The notes under the pieces are model-generated. The model ran no database searches. It saw only the letters and a program-made list of their open reading frames with translations, and was not told the DNA's origin. Below, one piece after another: positions 43,372-51,820 of a stretch of 64,000 bases of DNA (its first letter is position 1; every line of letters begins with the position of its first letter). The translations under genes and the position numbers were made by a program. Source of the DNA: Paludibacteraceae bacterium (GTDB taxonomy: Bacteria; Bacteroidota; Bacteroidia; Bacteroidales; Paludibacteraceae); contig JAFXWI010000032.1 of NCBI GenBank assembly GCA_017542915.1, forward strand, positions 13,788-77,787, written 5' to 3'.

Positions 43372-44681
43372 ACCATTACGATGAGGATATAGAGTTTGCT
43401 TCGCCTGCGGAGCAGAAGCTTTTTCAGGAAGACTTGCTGCGTCAGCAGTTAGCCTATCTGCACGCACATTCGCCCTATTACCAACGGATGTTTGCCGAAC
43501 ATCAGATAGACATCGCTTCTATCCGTACGATCGAAGACCTGCAGCGTCTGCCTTTCACTGAGAAGAAAGACCTGCAGCTCTATAACGATGATTTTCTCTG
43601 TTGCCCCAAAGATCAACTCATTGACTATGTCACCACTTCGGGTACCTTAGGTGAACCGGTGGTCTTCGGTTGTTCCGACCATGACCTCGACCGTCTGGCG
43701 TTCAACGAGTACAAGTCGTTCCGCTGTGCCGGAGTGACGAAGAGCAGTGTGGTGCAACTCATGACGACGCTCGACAAACGTTTCATGGCAGGTATGGCGT
43801 ACTTCAACGGCTTACGTCGCTTAGGGGCGGGTATTATCCGTGTCGGAAACGGCATTCCGGAACTGTAGTGGGACACGATCCTTCGTCTGCAGCCAGACAC
43901 TATCATGTGCGTGCCTTCGTTTGTGTTGCGTCTGCTCAGTTATGCACAGCAGAACGGTATCGACTATCGTCATTGCTCTATCAAACGGATCATCGGCATC
44001 GGAGAGGGACTGCGGAACCAAGACCTCTCGCTCAACCTCTTAGGCACCCGTATCCATGACCTCTGGCCCGAAGTGCAGCTCTTCGCTACCTATTCTTCCA
44101 CTGAGATGTCCGCTACTTTCTCGGAGTGTACCTACGGCTGCGGCGGTCATGTGCATCCCGAACTGGTGATCGTGGAGATCATCGGCGAAGATAATCGTCC
44201 GGTGCCGGACGGTGAGGTAGGGGAGATTGTTATTACGACTCTCGGTGTAGAAGCGATGCCCTTATTGCGGTTCCGGACAGGAGATGTAGCTGCAAAAATA
44301 ACCGCTCCTTGTCGCTGCGGAAGGAATAGTTATAGGCTCACACCTCTTGTGGGACGCAAAAACAACATGCTCAAACTCAAAGGCACCACTATCTATCCTC
44401 CGGCTATCAATGATGTCCTCGCTAACTGCGATTTCGTGGAGAACTTCGTCGTTGTGGCAAGGCAGTCATCCGCCGGAACGGATGATGTGGTTGTGCGTGT
44501 CGGACTCAAACCGACGCATCTCACCTTGCCTGCCGAAACGATCATCAAAGACCTCAAGGATCGTTTCCGTGCCCGTCTGCGCGTTGCACCGAACGTGGAG
44601 ATCCTTCCGGTGGATGTTATTCATGCTATCAATTTTCCGGCAAAGAGCCGCAAACCGATTCTTTTTGTGGACGAACGATGA
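43368..44681 (+). pseudogene. PaaK-like AMP-ligase (aryl starter activation) with an in-frame amber codon
   Basis: A single frame of 437 codons from the ATG at 43368 (4-base overlap with the esterase) to 44681, interrupted only by TAG at 43866-43868 (codon 167). Before it: YVTTSGTLGEPVVFG and GAGIIRVGNGIPEL; after it: WDTILRLQPDTIMCVPSFVL, YSSTEMSATF, LLRFRTGDVA and GRKNNMLKLKGTTIYPP, all phenylacetate-CoA-ligase/adenylating-enzyme motifs. CAG to TAG is the simplest change (GIPELQ-WDT is the expected sequence). The enzyme should activate p-coumarate or 4-hydroxybenzoate and load it on an ACP. A restart at 43905 would give only the C-terminal 258 residues. The rest shows no decay, so the change is recent, a sequencing error, or suppressed. 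Confidence 0.8.
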
Positions 44682-47476
44682 AAAGACTCATACTCGCCAT
44701 ATATGACTATCTGCGAACCCGCAACGCCCTCTTCTGGTCGCTGCTGACAGCCCTTGTGTTGATCTGCGGACTGCTCGTCAGCCGTCTTCGCTACAAAGAG
44801 GACATCACCGACTTTCTGCCGCTCTCTTCGGCGCAGCAACAGGCGATGCGTGTCTATCAGGACATCAGCGGAGCCGAGCGTATCGTCATTATCTTCGAGG
44901 GCGGCGACACCGATACCAAACTGGATGCTATCGACCGCTATGCAGCCTTGCTCCAAGAGCGGGATAGTTCCCTCGCTTCGCTCCTTACTACGCAGATAGA
45001 TATAGCTCATTATCTGGATATCCTTCATCAGGTCTATGAGCAGATCCCTTATTTCCTGACCGACGCCGATTATCGCCGTATGGACTCCCTACTTGCGAGC
45101 GGAGACTTCGTTTCCGGACGTATGGCGGAGAACCAACGGATGATGCAGATGCCTGTCTCCTCGTTCCTGCACCGCACGATAGGAGACGACCCCTTGGGAC
45201 TCTTCACACCGGTCATCGCTTCCTTGCAGTCTTTTCAACCCCTCACCGGCGGTTTCTCTTCCTTGGACGGCTATATGCTCTCCGAGGACGAACACCTTGC
45301 TTTTGCACTGATGCAGACACCTTATGGAGCTAATGAGACGAGGCGGAACACGGACTTGGTCAAGCTCCTCAACGAAATCGGACAACAGGTCTCCGAGAAC
45401 TACCCAGAGCTCTCAGTCCGTCTGCTCGGAGCACCTGTCATCGCTGTGGAGAACGCCTCGCGCATCAAGAAAGATAGTCTTATCGCTGTCTCACTCGCGG
45501 TCGTGCTGATCATGGTCGTCCTCTTTTGGACGTTCCGCCGTGAACGCAAAGCGATGCTCTACATCCTTCTGACGGTCGCTTTTGGTCAGATCTTCGGTAT
45601 GGCGGTGATGAGTGTGGTATGCCGTGAGGTCAGTCTTATCGTGCTCGGCATAGGGAGTATCATCATCGGTATCGCCGTCAATTATCCGCTGCATATACTC
45701 TTTCATCGCCGTTATACCACCTCGGTGCGTCAGACGCTCGAAGAGGTTGTCACGCCGCTGGTCATCGGAAATATCACCACCATTGGCGCTTTCCTTACCC
45801 TCGTTCCGCTGCAGGCAGTTGCCCTGCGTGACCTCGGTATCTTCGCTGCCTCTATGCTTGCCGGTACAATCTTGTTCACGATCCTCTTCCTGCCGCGTCT
45901 CATGGACTCGTTGCCCGCTGCCGTTGTGCCCGAGGAGCGAAGCGAAGTAGCGCCCTCCTCGATGTCCCCTGTTCGCCGTTATACGCTCTTGTCGCTGATA
46001 GGGGCGGTCACCATCGGACTGTTCTTCGCCGGAAGACAGATCACCTTCGATGCCGACATCTCGCATATGAACTACATGACCGAGCAGCAACGTGCGGATT
46101 TCGCCTACTTCACGGCTTTGGCAGGAGAAACCGCTACGGAGACGGTCTATCTTATGGAACCGCAGTCTCAGGCTACCTGTCCGGACTCGTTGGCGACATA
46201 CGAAGGTGTGCGCACGGTGCTCTCTGCGTGGAGATGGATGCCGGATAGTGCGGAGCAGCAACGCCGTTTGGCGCGATGGACACTCTTCTGTGACCGACAC
46301 GCGCAATCTCTCTTGCGGGAGATCAACCGACAGGCATCGACCTACGGTTTCCGACCTGAGACCTTTGCTTCTTTTGCCAATATCCTCACCGCTCCGCGTC
46401 AACCGCTGCCGATGACGGCTTTTGCTCCCATCGCTGAGAGCATCCTCCAAGGCTATTACATACAGCGCTCGGAGGGCGTTACGCTCATTACACGAGTAGG
46501 CGTGGAGAAAGAGCAGGTAGCGGATTTTGAGAAACAGGTACAAGAGAGGATAGGGGAGAGTAGTCTGGTCTTCGACCTCAAGTCGCTCCACGGCACCATC
46601 GCTCGTCAGCTCTCCGAGAACTTCGATTATATAGGCTATGCATGCTCGCTCTTGGTCTTTTTCTTCTTGGTACTCACGATGCGCAGTTGGAGAGCAGCAC
46701 TCGTCTCGTTTATACCCATGGCAATCAGCTGGATTTGGATCCTCGGTATCATGCACCTCTTGGGCTTGCAGTTTAATATCGTCAACATCATCTTGGCTAC
46801 CTTCATCTTCGGACAAGGAGACGATTATACCATCTTCGTCGTCGAGGGCTTGCAGTACGAGTACCGGACGGGCAGAAGAATGCTCTCTCGTTATAGAGGA
46901 AGCATCGTCCTCTCGGCGCTGATCATGTTCCTCGGTATTGGTGTGCTCGTCGTAGCACGTCATCCGGCGATGTACTCCCTCGGCGTCGTGACCCTCATCG
47001 GTATGTCTGTGGTCATCCTCACGGCGAACATCATCCCGCCCTTGTTGCGCGAACTGCTTTTCGGACGACCGAATCCGATCTATGCCTTGATCCCTCAACG
47101 TCCGTCGATGGTGATGATCGACCGTGTGGTGCGTACCGACACCAACGGTATCGTCACTGCCCTTACCGTCCGCAACGATAATATCTTCCTTCGAGATAAT
47201 ACCTTGGAGGAATCGGGTCTCATCGAGCATATGGCGCAGACCGCTGCGGCTTTGGCGGGAGTGGAGAACCTGCGCAACAAGACAGCCCCTAAGGTCGGTT
47301 TCATCGGAGAGGTTAAAGCGTTCGAGTGTAACGCCCTGCCGAAGGTCGGAGACACCCTCACCACGACACTCACTACTGTTGCCGAGATGGCAGGAGTCAC
47401 CCTCGTTGAGGCAACAACCTGCTGCGCCGAACAACCGGTAGCTCACGGACAATTGAAAATAGTAATACAAAACTGA
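44678..47476 (+). CDS. MMPL/RND-type exporter fused to a hotdog dehydratase
   Basis: 932 residues. Residues 1-~795 are an MMPL exporter: an N-terminal helix, a periplasmic domain, helices ~265-410, then a second periplasmic domain and a second helix bundle (IVNIILATFIFGQGDDYTIF is the conserved proton-relay helix). Residues 799-932 (IPQRPSMVMIDRVV … GLIEHMAQTAAALAG) match the 3-hydroxyacyl-ACP dehydratases of aryl-polyene clusters. Normally these are separate proteins. The fusion would tether the dehydration step to the membrane exporter. It overlaps the ligase by 4 bases. Confidence 0.85.
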   Translation: MKRLILAIYDYLRTRNALFWSLLTALVLICGLLVSRLRYKEDITDFLPLSSAQQQAMRVYQDISGAERIVIIFEGGDTDTKLDAIDRYAALLQERDSSLASLLTTQIDIAHYLDILHQVYEQIPYFLTDADYRRMDSLLASGDFVSGRMAENQRMMQMPVSSFLHRTIGDDPLGLFTPVIASLQSFQPLTGGFSSLDGYMLSEDEHLAFALMQTPYGANETRRNTDLVKLLNEIGQQVSENYPELSVRLLGAPVIAVENASRIKKDSLIAVSLAVVLIMVVLFWTFRRERKAMLYILLTVAFGQIFGMAVMSVVCREVSLIVLGIGSIIIGIAVNYPLHILFHRRYTTSVRQTLEEVVTPLVIGNITTIGAFLTLVPLQAVALRDLGIFAASMLAGTILFTILFLPRLMDSLPAAVVPEERSEVAPSSMSPVRRYTLLSLIGAVTIGLFFAGRQITFDADISHMNYMTEQQRADFAYFTALAGETATETVYLMEPQSQATCPDSLATYEGVRTVLSAWRWMPDSAEQQRRLARWTLFCDRHAQSLLREINRQASTYGFRPETFASFANILTAPRQPLPMTAFAPIAESILQGYYIQRSEGVTLITRVGVEKEQVADFEKQVQERIGESSLVFDLKSLHGTIARQLSENFDYIGYACSLLVFFFLVLTMRSWRAALVSFIPMAISWIWILGIMHLLGLQFNIVNIILATFIFGQGDDYTIFVVEGLQYEYRTGRRMLSRYRGSIVLSALIMFLGIGVLVVARHPAMYSLGVVTLIGMSVVILTANIIPPLLRELLFGRPNPIYALIPQRPSMVMIDRVVRTDTNGIVTALTVRNDNIFLRDNTLEESGLIEHMAQTAAALAGVENLRNKTAPKVGFIGEVKAFECNALPKVGDTLTTTLTTVAEMAGVTLVEATTCCAEQPVAHGQLKIVIQN

Positions 47477-47477
47477 T

Positions 47478-47915
47478 ATGAACCAACGAATCACGGAAAC
47501 AGACCTCGTCACGACCCTCAGAGTGCGTGTGCGTTTTAGCGAAATGGACGCCCTGCGCATGGTTTGGCACGGCAACTATGTCACCTATCTGGAGGACGCA
47601 CGCGAGCGATGGGGCGAAGAACACGGCCTCGCCTATATGGAGATGTACCGAAACGGCTTTGTAGCACCGCTCTATGACCTCCATCTCCAGTATCGGGGTA
47701 CGGCTGCGATGGGCGATGAGTTAGAGCTCAAGATCATCTACTGCCGCGCAACGGGAGCCAAAATGGTTTTCCATTATGAGATCACCAACACACGCACCTC
47801 GCAACTCATCCTCACAGCGGAGAGCATCCAGCTCTTCACCGACCTTGCCGGTGAGTTCTGCCCTGCGTTGCCACCTTTTTACGAACATTGGCTTCAACAA
47901 CACCAACTGCTATGA
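47478..47915 (+). CDS. Acyl-CoA/ACP thioesterase (YbgC/4-HBT hotdog)
   Basis: 145 residues with the 4-hydroxybenzoyl-CoA-thioesterase signature FSEMDALRMVWHGNYVTYLE, in which an Asp-His pair is near the catalytic site. In aryl-polyene clusters such thioesterases release or edit the acyl chain. It starts one base after the exporter stop. Confidence 0.85.
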   Translation: MNQRITETDLVTTLRVRVRFSEMDALRMVWHGNYVTYLEDARERWGEEHGLAYMEMYRNGFVAPLYDLHLQYRGTAAMGDELELKIIYCRATGAKMVFHYEITNTRTSQLILTAESIQLFTDLAGEFCPALPPFYEHWLQQHQLL

Positions 47916-48259
47916 TCAACGACTACTACACCCTCTCTGCTGTGACCACTTTGAGCGATACGGAGTTCCTCTTTGAGGTGCGCCTAAACGCCTCGTGTGC
48001 GGTCTATAAGGGACATTTCCCGGGACAACCGGTAGCACCCGGTGCCTGCCAAGTGCAGATCATCAAAGAGTGCGCCGAGAGAGCCCTTCAACGCCCCGTG
48101 CGCCTGAAGCAGATCAAGCAGTGTAAGTTCCTGAAAACGATCATTCCTACCGAAACGCCTTCGCTCGATGTCCATCTCCTCTTCTCCGAGCCCGACATCC
48201 TCACTGCCGAAGTCCGTTCCGGCGAAACGATATATGTTAAACTGAAAAGTAATTTTTAA
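47912..48259 (+). CDS. 3-hydroxyacyl-ACP dehydratase (FabZ-like)
   Basis: 115 residues from the ATG at 47912 (4-base overlap with the thioesterase). The YKGHFPGQPVAPGACQVQII motif contains the catalytic His of FabZ-type dehydratases. Together with the C-terminal domain of the exporter it provides two dehydratases, as in known aryl-polyene pathways. The last residues (KLKSNF) are encoded by a heptamer array. Confidence 0.8.
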   Translation: MINDYYTLSAVTTLSDTEFLFEVRLNASCAVYKGHFPGQPVAPGACQVQIIKECAERALQRPVRLKQIKQCKFLKTIIPTETPSLDVHLLFSEPDILTAEVRSGETIYVKLKSNF

Positions 48260-48284
48260 TTTTTAATTTTGCATTTTTAATTAT
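48250..48284. repeat. Heptamer array (TAATTTT) across the dehydratase stop codon
   Basis: Five 7-bp units (TAATTTT three times, GCATTTT, TAATTAT) end exactly one base before the fabG start codon; the dehydratase stop codon is inside. Confidence 0.9.
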
Positions 48285-49013
48285 ATGAAATATGCCTTAG
48301 TTACCGGCGGAAGCCGAGGTATAGGAAGGGCAGTGTCCCTGCGTCTCGCCAAAGCGGGCTATACGGTTATCATCAATTATCAGTCGAACGAACAAGCGGC
48401 GCAAGAGACGCTGCAAGCGATTCAATCCCAAGGCGGACAGGCGGAACTGCTGCGCTTTGATGTCAGCAATCCCGATAGTGTGCAGAACGCCCTTGACGCA
48501 TGGCAATCATCGCATCCTGAAGACTATATCGACGTGTTGGTCAACAACGCCGGTATCCGGCGGGATAATCTGTTGGTTTTTATGGAACCCGATGAGTTCG
48601 AGGCAGTGCTGCGAACGAACCTCTTCTCGTTCTATCACGTCACACGCCCCCTCCTCACGCCTATGATACGCCATAAACACGGACGAATCATCAATATCGC
48701 TTCCCTCTCCGGCATCACCGGTCTGCCCGGACAGTGTAACTACGCGGCAGCGAAAGGCGGACTCATTGCCGCTACCAAATCGCTTGCCAAAGAGGTAGCG
48801 AAAAAGAACGTCACCGTCAATGCCGTTGCCCCCGGATTTATCAAAACCGACATGACGGACGGTCTCGAGGAGGCGGAACTCAAAAAGACTGTGCCCATGA
48901 ACCGTTTCGGTTCTGCCGAAGAAGTCGCTGCCCTCGTGGCTTTCCTTGCCTCCGATGATGCCTCTTACATCACCGGTGAATGTATCTCCATCAACGGCGG
49001 ACTATATACCTAA
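48285..49013 (+). CDS. fabG: 3-oxoacyl-ACP reductase
   Basis: 242 residues, classic short-chain dehydrogenase: TGGSRGIGRA cofactor loop, NNAG, the catalytic Ser (NIASLSG), and Tyr-x-x-x-Lys (CNYAAAKGG). The C-terminal ITGECISINGGLYT is FabG-like. It performs the keto reduction in each polyene extension round. Confidence 0.92.
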   Translation: MKYALVTGGSRGIGRAVSLRLAKAGYTVIINYQSNEQAAQETLQAIQSQGGQAELLRFDVSNPDSVQNALDAWQSSHPEDYIDVLVNNAGIRRDNLLVFMEPDEFEAVLRTNLFSFYHVTRPLLTPMIRHKHGRIINIASLSGITGLPGQCNYAAAKGGLIAATKSLAKEVAKKNVTVNAVAPGFIKTDMTDGLEEAELKKTVPMNRFGSAEEVAALVAFLASDDASYITGECISINGGLYT

Positions 49014-49053
49014 GACCGCGTAAATCGTTAATAAATTGTAAATCGTAAAAAAT

Positions 49054-49081
49054 AATAATTATTAATTATTAATTTTTAATT
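49054..49081. repeat. Heptamer array (ATTAATT) between fabG and menA
   Basis: Four 7-bp units (AATAATT, ATTAATT twice, TTTAATT) end 4 bases before the menA start codon. Confidence 0.8.
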
Positions 49082-49085
49082 TCCT

Positions 49086-49967
49086 ATGTCTCCCTACATC
49101 ACTTCTCTTCGTTTGCGCACATTGCCGCTCTCTGTTGCCGGAATCATCCTTGGTTCCGGTTTGGCATATAATCTCTCAACTTTCAACTTTAAACTTTCAA
49201 CTTTCATCTTGGCAGCCCTCACCGCCCTCTGTTTGCAGATCCTTAGTAACTTGAGCAACGAACTCGGCGATGCGCTCAAAGGAACGGACGCTGACCAACA
49301 TGGGCGACAGGCGTACGGCTTGCAGGCAGGTACGATCACGATGCAGCAGATGAAACGAATGATCATCCTCTTTGTGATCCTCTCCGTCCTTTTTGGTACA
49401 GCCTTGATAGGCGTTGCCTTTTGGGCAACACCATACACCGTACACTATACACCGTACACCAACACACTCATCTTCCTCCTCCTCGGCGCTTTAGCCATCA
49501 TCGGGGCGATCAAATACACGCTCGGAAAGCATAGTTACGGCTATATGGGGCTCGGCGATTTGGGTGTTTTCCTTTTCTTTGGACTGCTGAGTACGATGGG
49601 TGCGTATTACCTGCAAACACAAACGCTTACATGGGAGGTCTTCTGGTCTGGTGTAGCAGTGGGTTTGCCCTGCGTTGGAGTACTCAACCTCAATAACATA
49701 CGCGATATGTATAATGATCGCGCGCATCATAAGCGCACGCTCGCGAGCGCGTTAGGACCGAAAGGTGCGCGCATCTATCATTCCCTCTTGCTCCTTTCCG
49801 CTATGACGATCATGGTGCTATATGGACATTATTGGACGCTCTGCGTGCTGCCTGTCTGGTGCTGGAATCTGTCCTACCTTTGGACGCAACCGGAGTCTAA
49901 ATTAGACAAACAAATGCCGGTACTCATGTTCTCCACTTTGGTGTTTTCGGTGCTTGCTTGCCTCTAA
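49086..49967 (+). CDS. menA: UbiA-family prenyltransferase, probable 1,4-dihydroxy-2-naphthoate prenyltransferase
   Basis: 293 residues with about eight transmembrane helices. The first Asp-rich motif is NELGDALKGTDADQHGRQ and the second NNIRDMYNDRAHHKRT, as in MenA, which makes demethylmenaquinone. It is the last gene of the operon and may be a passenger: menaquinone is the respiratory quinone of Bacteroidales. A pigment-specific prenylation cannot be excluded. Two heptamer arrays are inserted in frame (LSTFNFKLSTF and TPYTVHYTPYTN), both in hydrophobic or inter-helix regions. Confidence 0.8.
   Translation: MSPYITSLRLRTLPLSVAGIILGSGLAYNLSTFNFKLSTFILAALTALCLQILSNLSNELGDALKGTDADQHGRQAYGLQAGTITMQQMKRMIILFVILSVLFGTALIGVAFWATPYTVHYTPYTNTLIFLLLGALAIIGAIKYTLGKHSYGYMGLGDLGVFLFFGLLSTMGAYYLQTQTLTWEVFWSGVAVGLPCVGVLNLNNIRDMYNDRAHHKRTLASALGPKGARIYHSLLLLSAMTIMVLYGHYWTLCVLPVWCWNLSYLWTQPESKLDKQMPVLMFSTLVFSVLACL
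49176..49210. repeat. In-frame heptamer array (TCAACTT) in menA
   Basis: Five 7-bp units (TCAACTT three times, TAAACTT, TCATCTT) encode LSTFNFKLSTFIL. Confidence 0.9.
49428..49462. repeat. In-frame heptamer array (ACACCGT) in menA
   Basis: Five 7-bp units (ACACCAT, ACACCGT, ACACTAT, ACACCGT, ACACCAA) encode TPYTVHYTPYTN between two helices. Confidence 0.9.
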
Positions 49968-49997
49968 ATTCAACCTACTTTAGGGCTTTTTTACAAG

Positions 49998-50024
49998 AAA
50001 ATGCATTTTTTTTGCATTTTTTTG
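49998..50024 (+). terminator. Terminator of the pigment operon
   Basis: AAAATGCA (49998-50005) and TGCATTTT (50013-50020) form an 8-bp stem with a T7 loop and a T-rich tail, 30 bases after menA. Confidence 0.6.
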
Positions 50025-50032
50025 CTAAAAAA

Positions 50033-50064
50033 TTTGGTCATGTCAAAAAAAAGCAGTACCTTTG
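50033..50064 (+). promoter_or_regulatory. Promoter of the tRNA operon
   Basis: -33 TTTG (50033-50036), -7 TACCTTTG (50057-50064), 20-base spacing, about 54 bases before the first tRNA. Confidence 0.8.
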
Positions 50065-50117
50065 CACCCGCTTTTGAAAAGAAGTAATGATCTTTTACAT
50101 TAAAAGAAAAAGAAAAT

Positions 50118-50190
<73 letters not shown>

Positions 50191-50272
50191 CCTTTTTTTT
50201 TGTCGTTAGGCAAAAAGGGACAAAAACCTCGGGATGTGAAACGCAGTTTTGCAGACCGAAAAGCGTAGGGCT

Positions 50273-50371
50273 CCCGCAAATTTTAATTTGTGGGAAGAGC
50301 GGAGGCACAAGTCGCCTCGTCAATTTAGCGGAGTGGTATTGACCTTTGCGACCTTGTTGCCGAACGCGAGC
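50273..50371. repeat. tRNA spacer element, copy A
   Basis: A hairpin (CCCGCAAAT 50273-50281 with ATTTGTGGG 50286-50294), then AGAGCGGAGGCA, TTTAGCGGAG and TTGCCGAACGCGAGC reaching the next tRNA. The order of blocks is repeated in copy B. Confidence 0.75.
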
Positions 50372-50453
50372 GCCCAGATGGCGGAATTGGTAGACGCGTG
50401 CGTTTCAGGTGCGCATGCCGCGAGGTGTGCAGGTTCGAGTCCTGTTCTGGGCA
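50372..50453 (+). tRNA. tRNA-Leu (anticodon CAG)
   Basis: Acceptor GCCCAGA pairs with TCTGGGC, discriminator A; class II tRNA with a long variable arm. The anticodon loop TTCAGGT sits between TGCGT and GCGCA. Confidence 0.92.
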
Positions 50454-50471
50454 CGGTGATCTTTTAAATAA

Positions 50472-50559
50472 CCCCATTAATTGGGGAGAGCGGAGGCAGA
50501 AGTTGCCCGTTTATTTAGCGGAGCGGTATAAACAACCGCACACTTCTTGCCGAACGTGA
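50472..50559. repeat. tRNA spacer element, copy B
   Basis: A GC-ended hairpin (CCCC 50472-50475 with GGGG 50483-50486), then the same AGAGCGGAGGCA, TTTAGCGGAG and TTGCCGAACGTGAGC blocks as copy A. Confidence 0.75.
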
Positions 50560-50643
50560 GCGCAGGTGGTGAAATTGGTATACACGCTACTTTGAGGGGG
50601 TAGTGGTCGCAAGATCGTGTGAGTTCGAGTCTCATCCTGCGCA
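50560..50643 (+). tRNA. tRNA-Leu (anticodon GAG)
   Basis: Acceptor GCGCAGG pairs with CCTGCGC, discriminator A; class II tRNA. The anticodon loop TTGAGGG contains GAG. Confidence 0.92.
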
Positions 50644-50644
50644 C

Positions 50645-50680
50645 AAAAAACAGACAACTTTCGGGTTGCCTGTTTTTTTG
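50645..50680 (+). terminator. Terminator of the tRNA operon
   Basis: CAGACAAC and GTTGCCTG pair with one mismatch around a TTTCGG loop; A run before and T run after, so it may also serve the convergent peroxidase operon. Confidence 0.7.
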
Positions 50681-50699
50681 TGCTTTAAGCCTTTCGCCT

Positions 50700-51338
50700 T
50701 TATTTCGCCAATTCGGCTACGATGTTTGCCTCGAAGTCCTTCGGCTCGGCTACCGGTGCAAAGCGCTGGATCGTCTTGCCGTCCTTGGAAACGAGGAACT
50801 TGGTGAAGTTCCAAAGAATATCGCTCTCTTTCTTGTACGTCTTGCTGAAACTTTTGAGCATGAGGTGCGTAGCTTTGGCTTTGACGCCTTTGTACTCCTC
50901 TGTCGGAGCTTGTGCCTTGAGGTACTCAAAGACCGGATTAGCGTTCTCACCGTTGACGTCACTCTTCGCCATCAGCGGGAAGGTCACACCGTGGTTGAGA
51001 CGGCAGAACTCCTCGATCTGCTCATCGCTGCCAGGCTCTTGGTTAGCGAACTGATCGCAAGGGAAGCCGAGGATGACGAATCCTTGGTCTTTGTATTTCT
51101 TATAGAGTGCCTCCAGACCGTCGTACTGCGGCGTGAAACCGCATTTCGAAGCGGTATTAACGATGAGGAGCACTTGACCTTTGTAGTCTGCGAAATCTAC
51201 TTCTTTGCCTCTGTTATTGAGGACTTTGAAATCATAAATGGTTGCCATATTACTATTGTTTTTGAAATTACACGAACTGAGTGTTAGTACGATACATGCC
51301 GACCAAAGCATGTATCGTAAGGTGTGAAGAATCGCCAT
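50700..51338 (-). CDS. Glutathione-peroxidase-family lipoprotein
   Basis: 212 residues. An N-terminal lipoprotein signal (LTLSSC) is followed by the GPx fold: NTASKCGFT with a peroxidatic Cys (not Sec), FPCDQF with the catalytic Gln, and WNFTKFLV with the catalytic Trp. Bacterial Cys-GPx enzymes reduce peroxides, usually with thioredoxin. The lipobox suggests periplasmic or envelope location; a start at the internal Met (51248) would give a cytoplasmic form. It follows the ferritin-like gene with a one-base gap. Confidence 0.88.
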   Translation of the reverse strand: MAILHTLRYMLWSACIVLTLSSCNFKNNSNMATIYDFKVLNNRGKEVDFADYKGQVLLIVNTASKCGFTPQYDGLEALYKKYKDQGFVILGFPCDQFANQEPGSDEQIEEFCRLNHGVTFPLMAKSDVNGENANPVFEYLKAQAPTEEYKGVKAKATHLMLKSFSKTYKKESDILWNFTKFLVSKDGKTIQRFAPVAEPKDFEANIVAELAK

Positions 51339-51339
51339 A

Positions 51340-51801
51340 TTACATCATTGCAATCAGGAAATTCTCGTAACCGAGTTTATTGATGTAGCCGAGGTACTGT
51401 GCTTCCCAAGCCATGTGAGCCTGCTCGCCGTCGATCCATTTCTCGATCAGTTTCTTGGTTACATAATCGTCGTTGAAAGCTTCAGCGAGTTTGCTCATCT
51501 CTTCGATCGCATTCGGGTTGTAGTCGCCCTCGATCTGCTGTTTGGGATCGTCGCAGAACGGAAACTCGATGGTCTTCATCGCCTCTTGGAGGTCAGCAGG
51601 CTTGCATCCGAGTTCAACGAGACGGTTCAGAACCTCTTCTGCCTCGGTCCATTCTTCCTCTGCTTCCTCTTTCCATTTGTCAGCGAGTTTGTTCCAACCG
51701 TTCAAACGATCGTACGCTGCGAAAGCGAAGTGTTGCTTACTGTTTCCAAACCAAACAGCTCCCATATAGGCAAACTGTTTCAATGCTTCTTCTTTTGTCA
51801 T
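51340..51801 (-). CDS. Ferritin-like four-helix protein
   Basis: 153 residues, all helical, with acidic pairs (EEAEEEWTEAEEVLNRL, WIDGEQAHMAWEAQYL) suggestive of a ferritin-like or rubrerythrin-like diiron fold. I cannot place all ligands, so iron storage or oxidation is inferred. It lies between the peroxide-sensing regulator and the peroxidase. Confidence 0.6.
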   Translation of the reverse strand: MTKEEALKQFAYMGAVWFGNSKQHFAFAAYDRLNGWNKLADKWKEEAEEEWTEAEEVLNRLVELGCKPADLQEAMKTIEFPFCDDPKQQIEGDYNPNAIEEMSKLAEAFNDDYVTKKLIEKWIDGEQAHMAWEAQYLGYINKLGYENFLIAMM

Positions 51802-51820
51802 AATTTTAAAATATTTAGAG

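Noticed and set aside
43905..44681. A separate short ligase gene starting at 43905
   Set aside because: It is in the same frame as the upstream part, which has the missing N-terminal motifs; one interrupted gene explains both.
45491..47575. A 694-codon open frame on the minus strand opposite the MMPL exporter gene
   Set aside because: It is antisense to an obvious gene, is rich in Arg, Asp, Glu and His in a way typical of the reverse of a GC-skewed gene, and has no domain or promoter.
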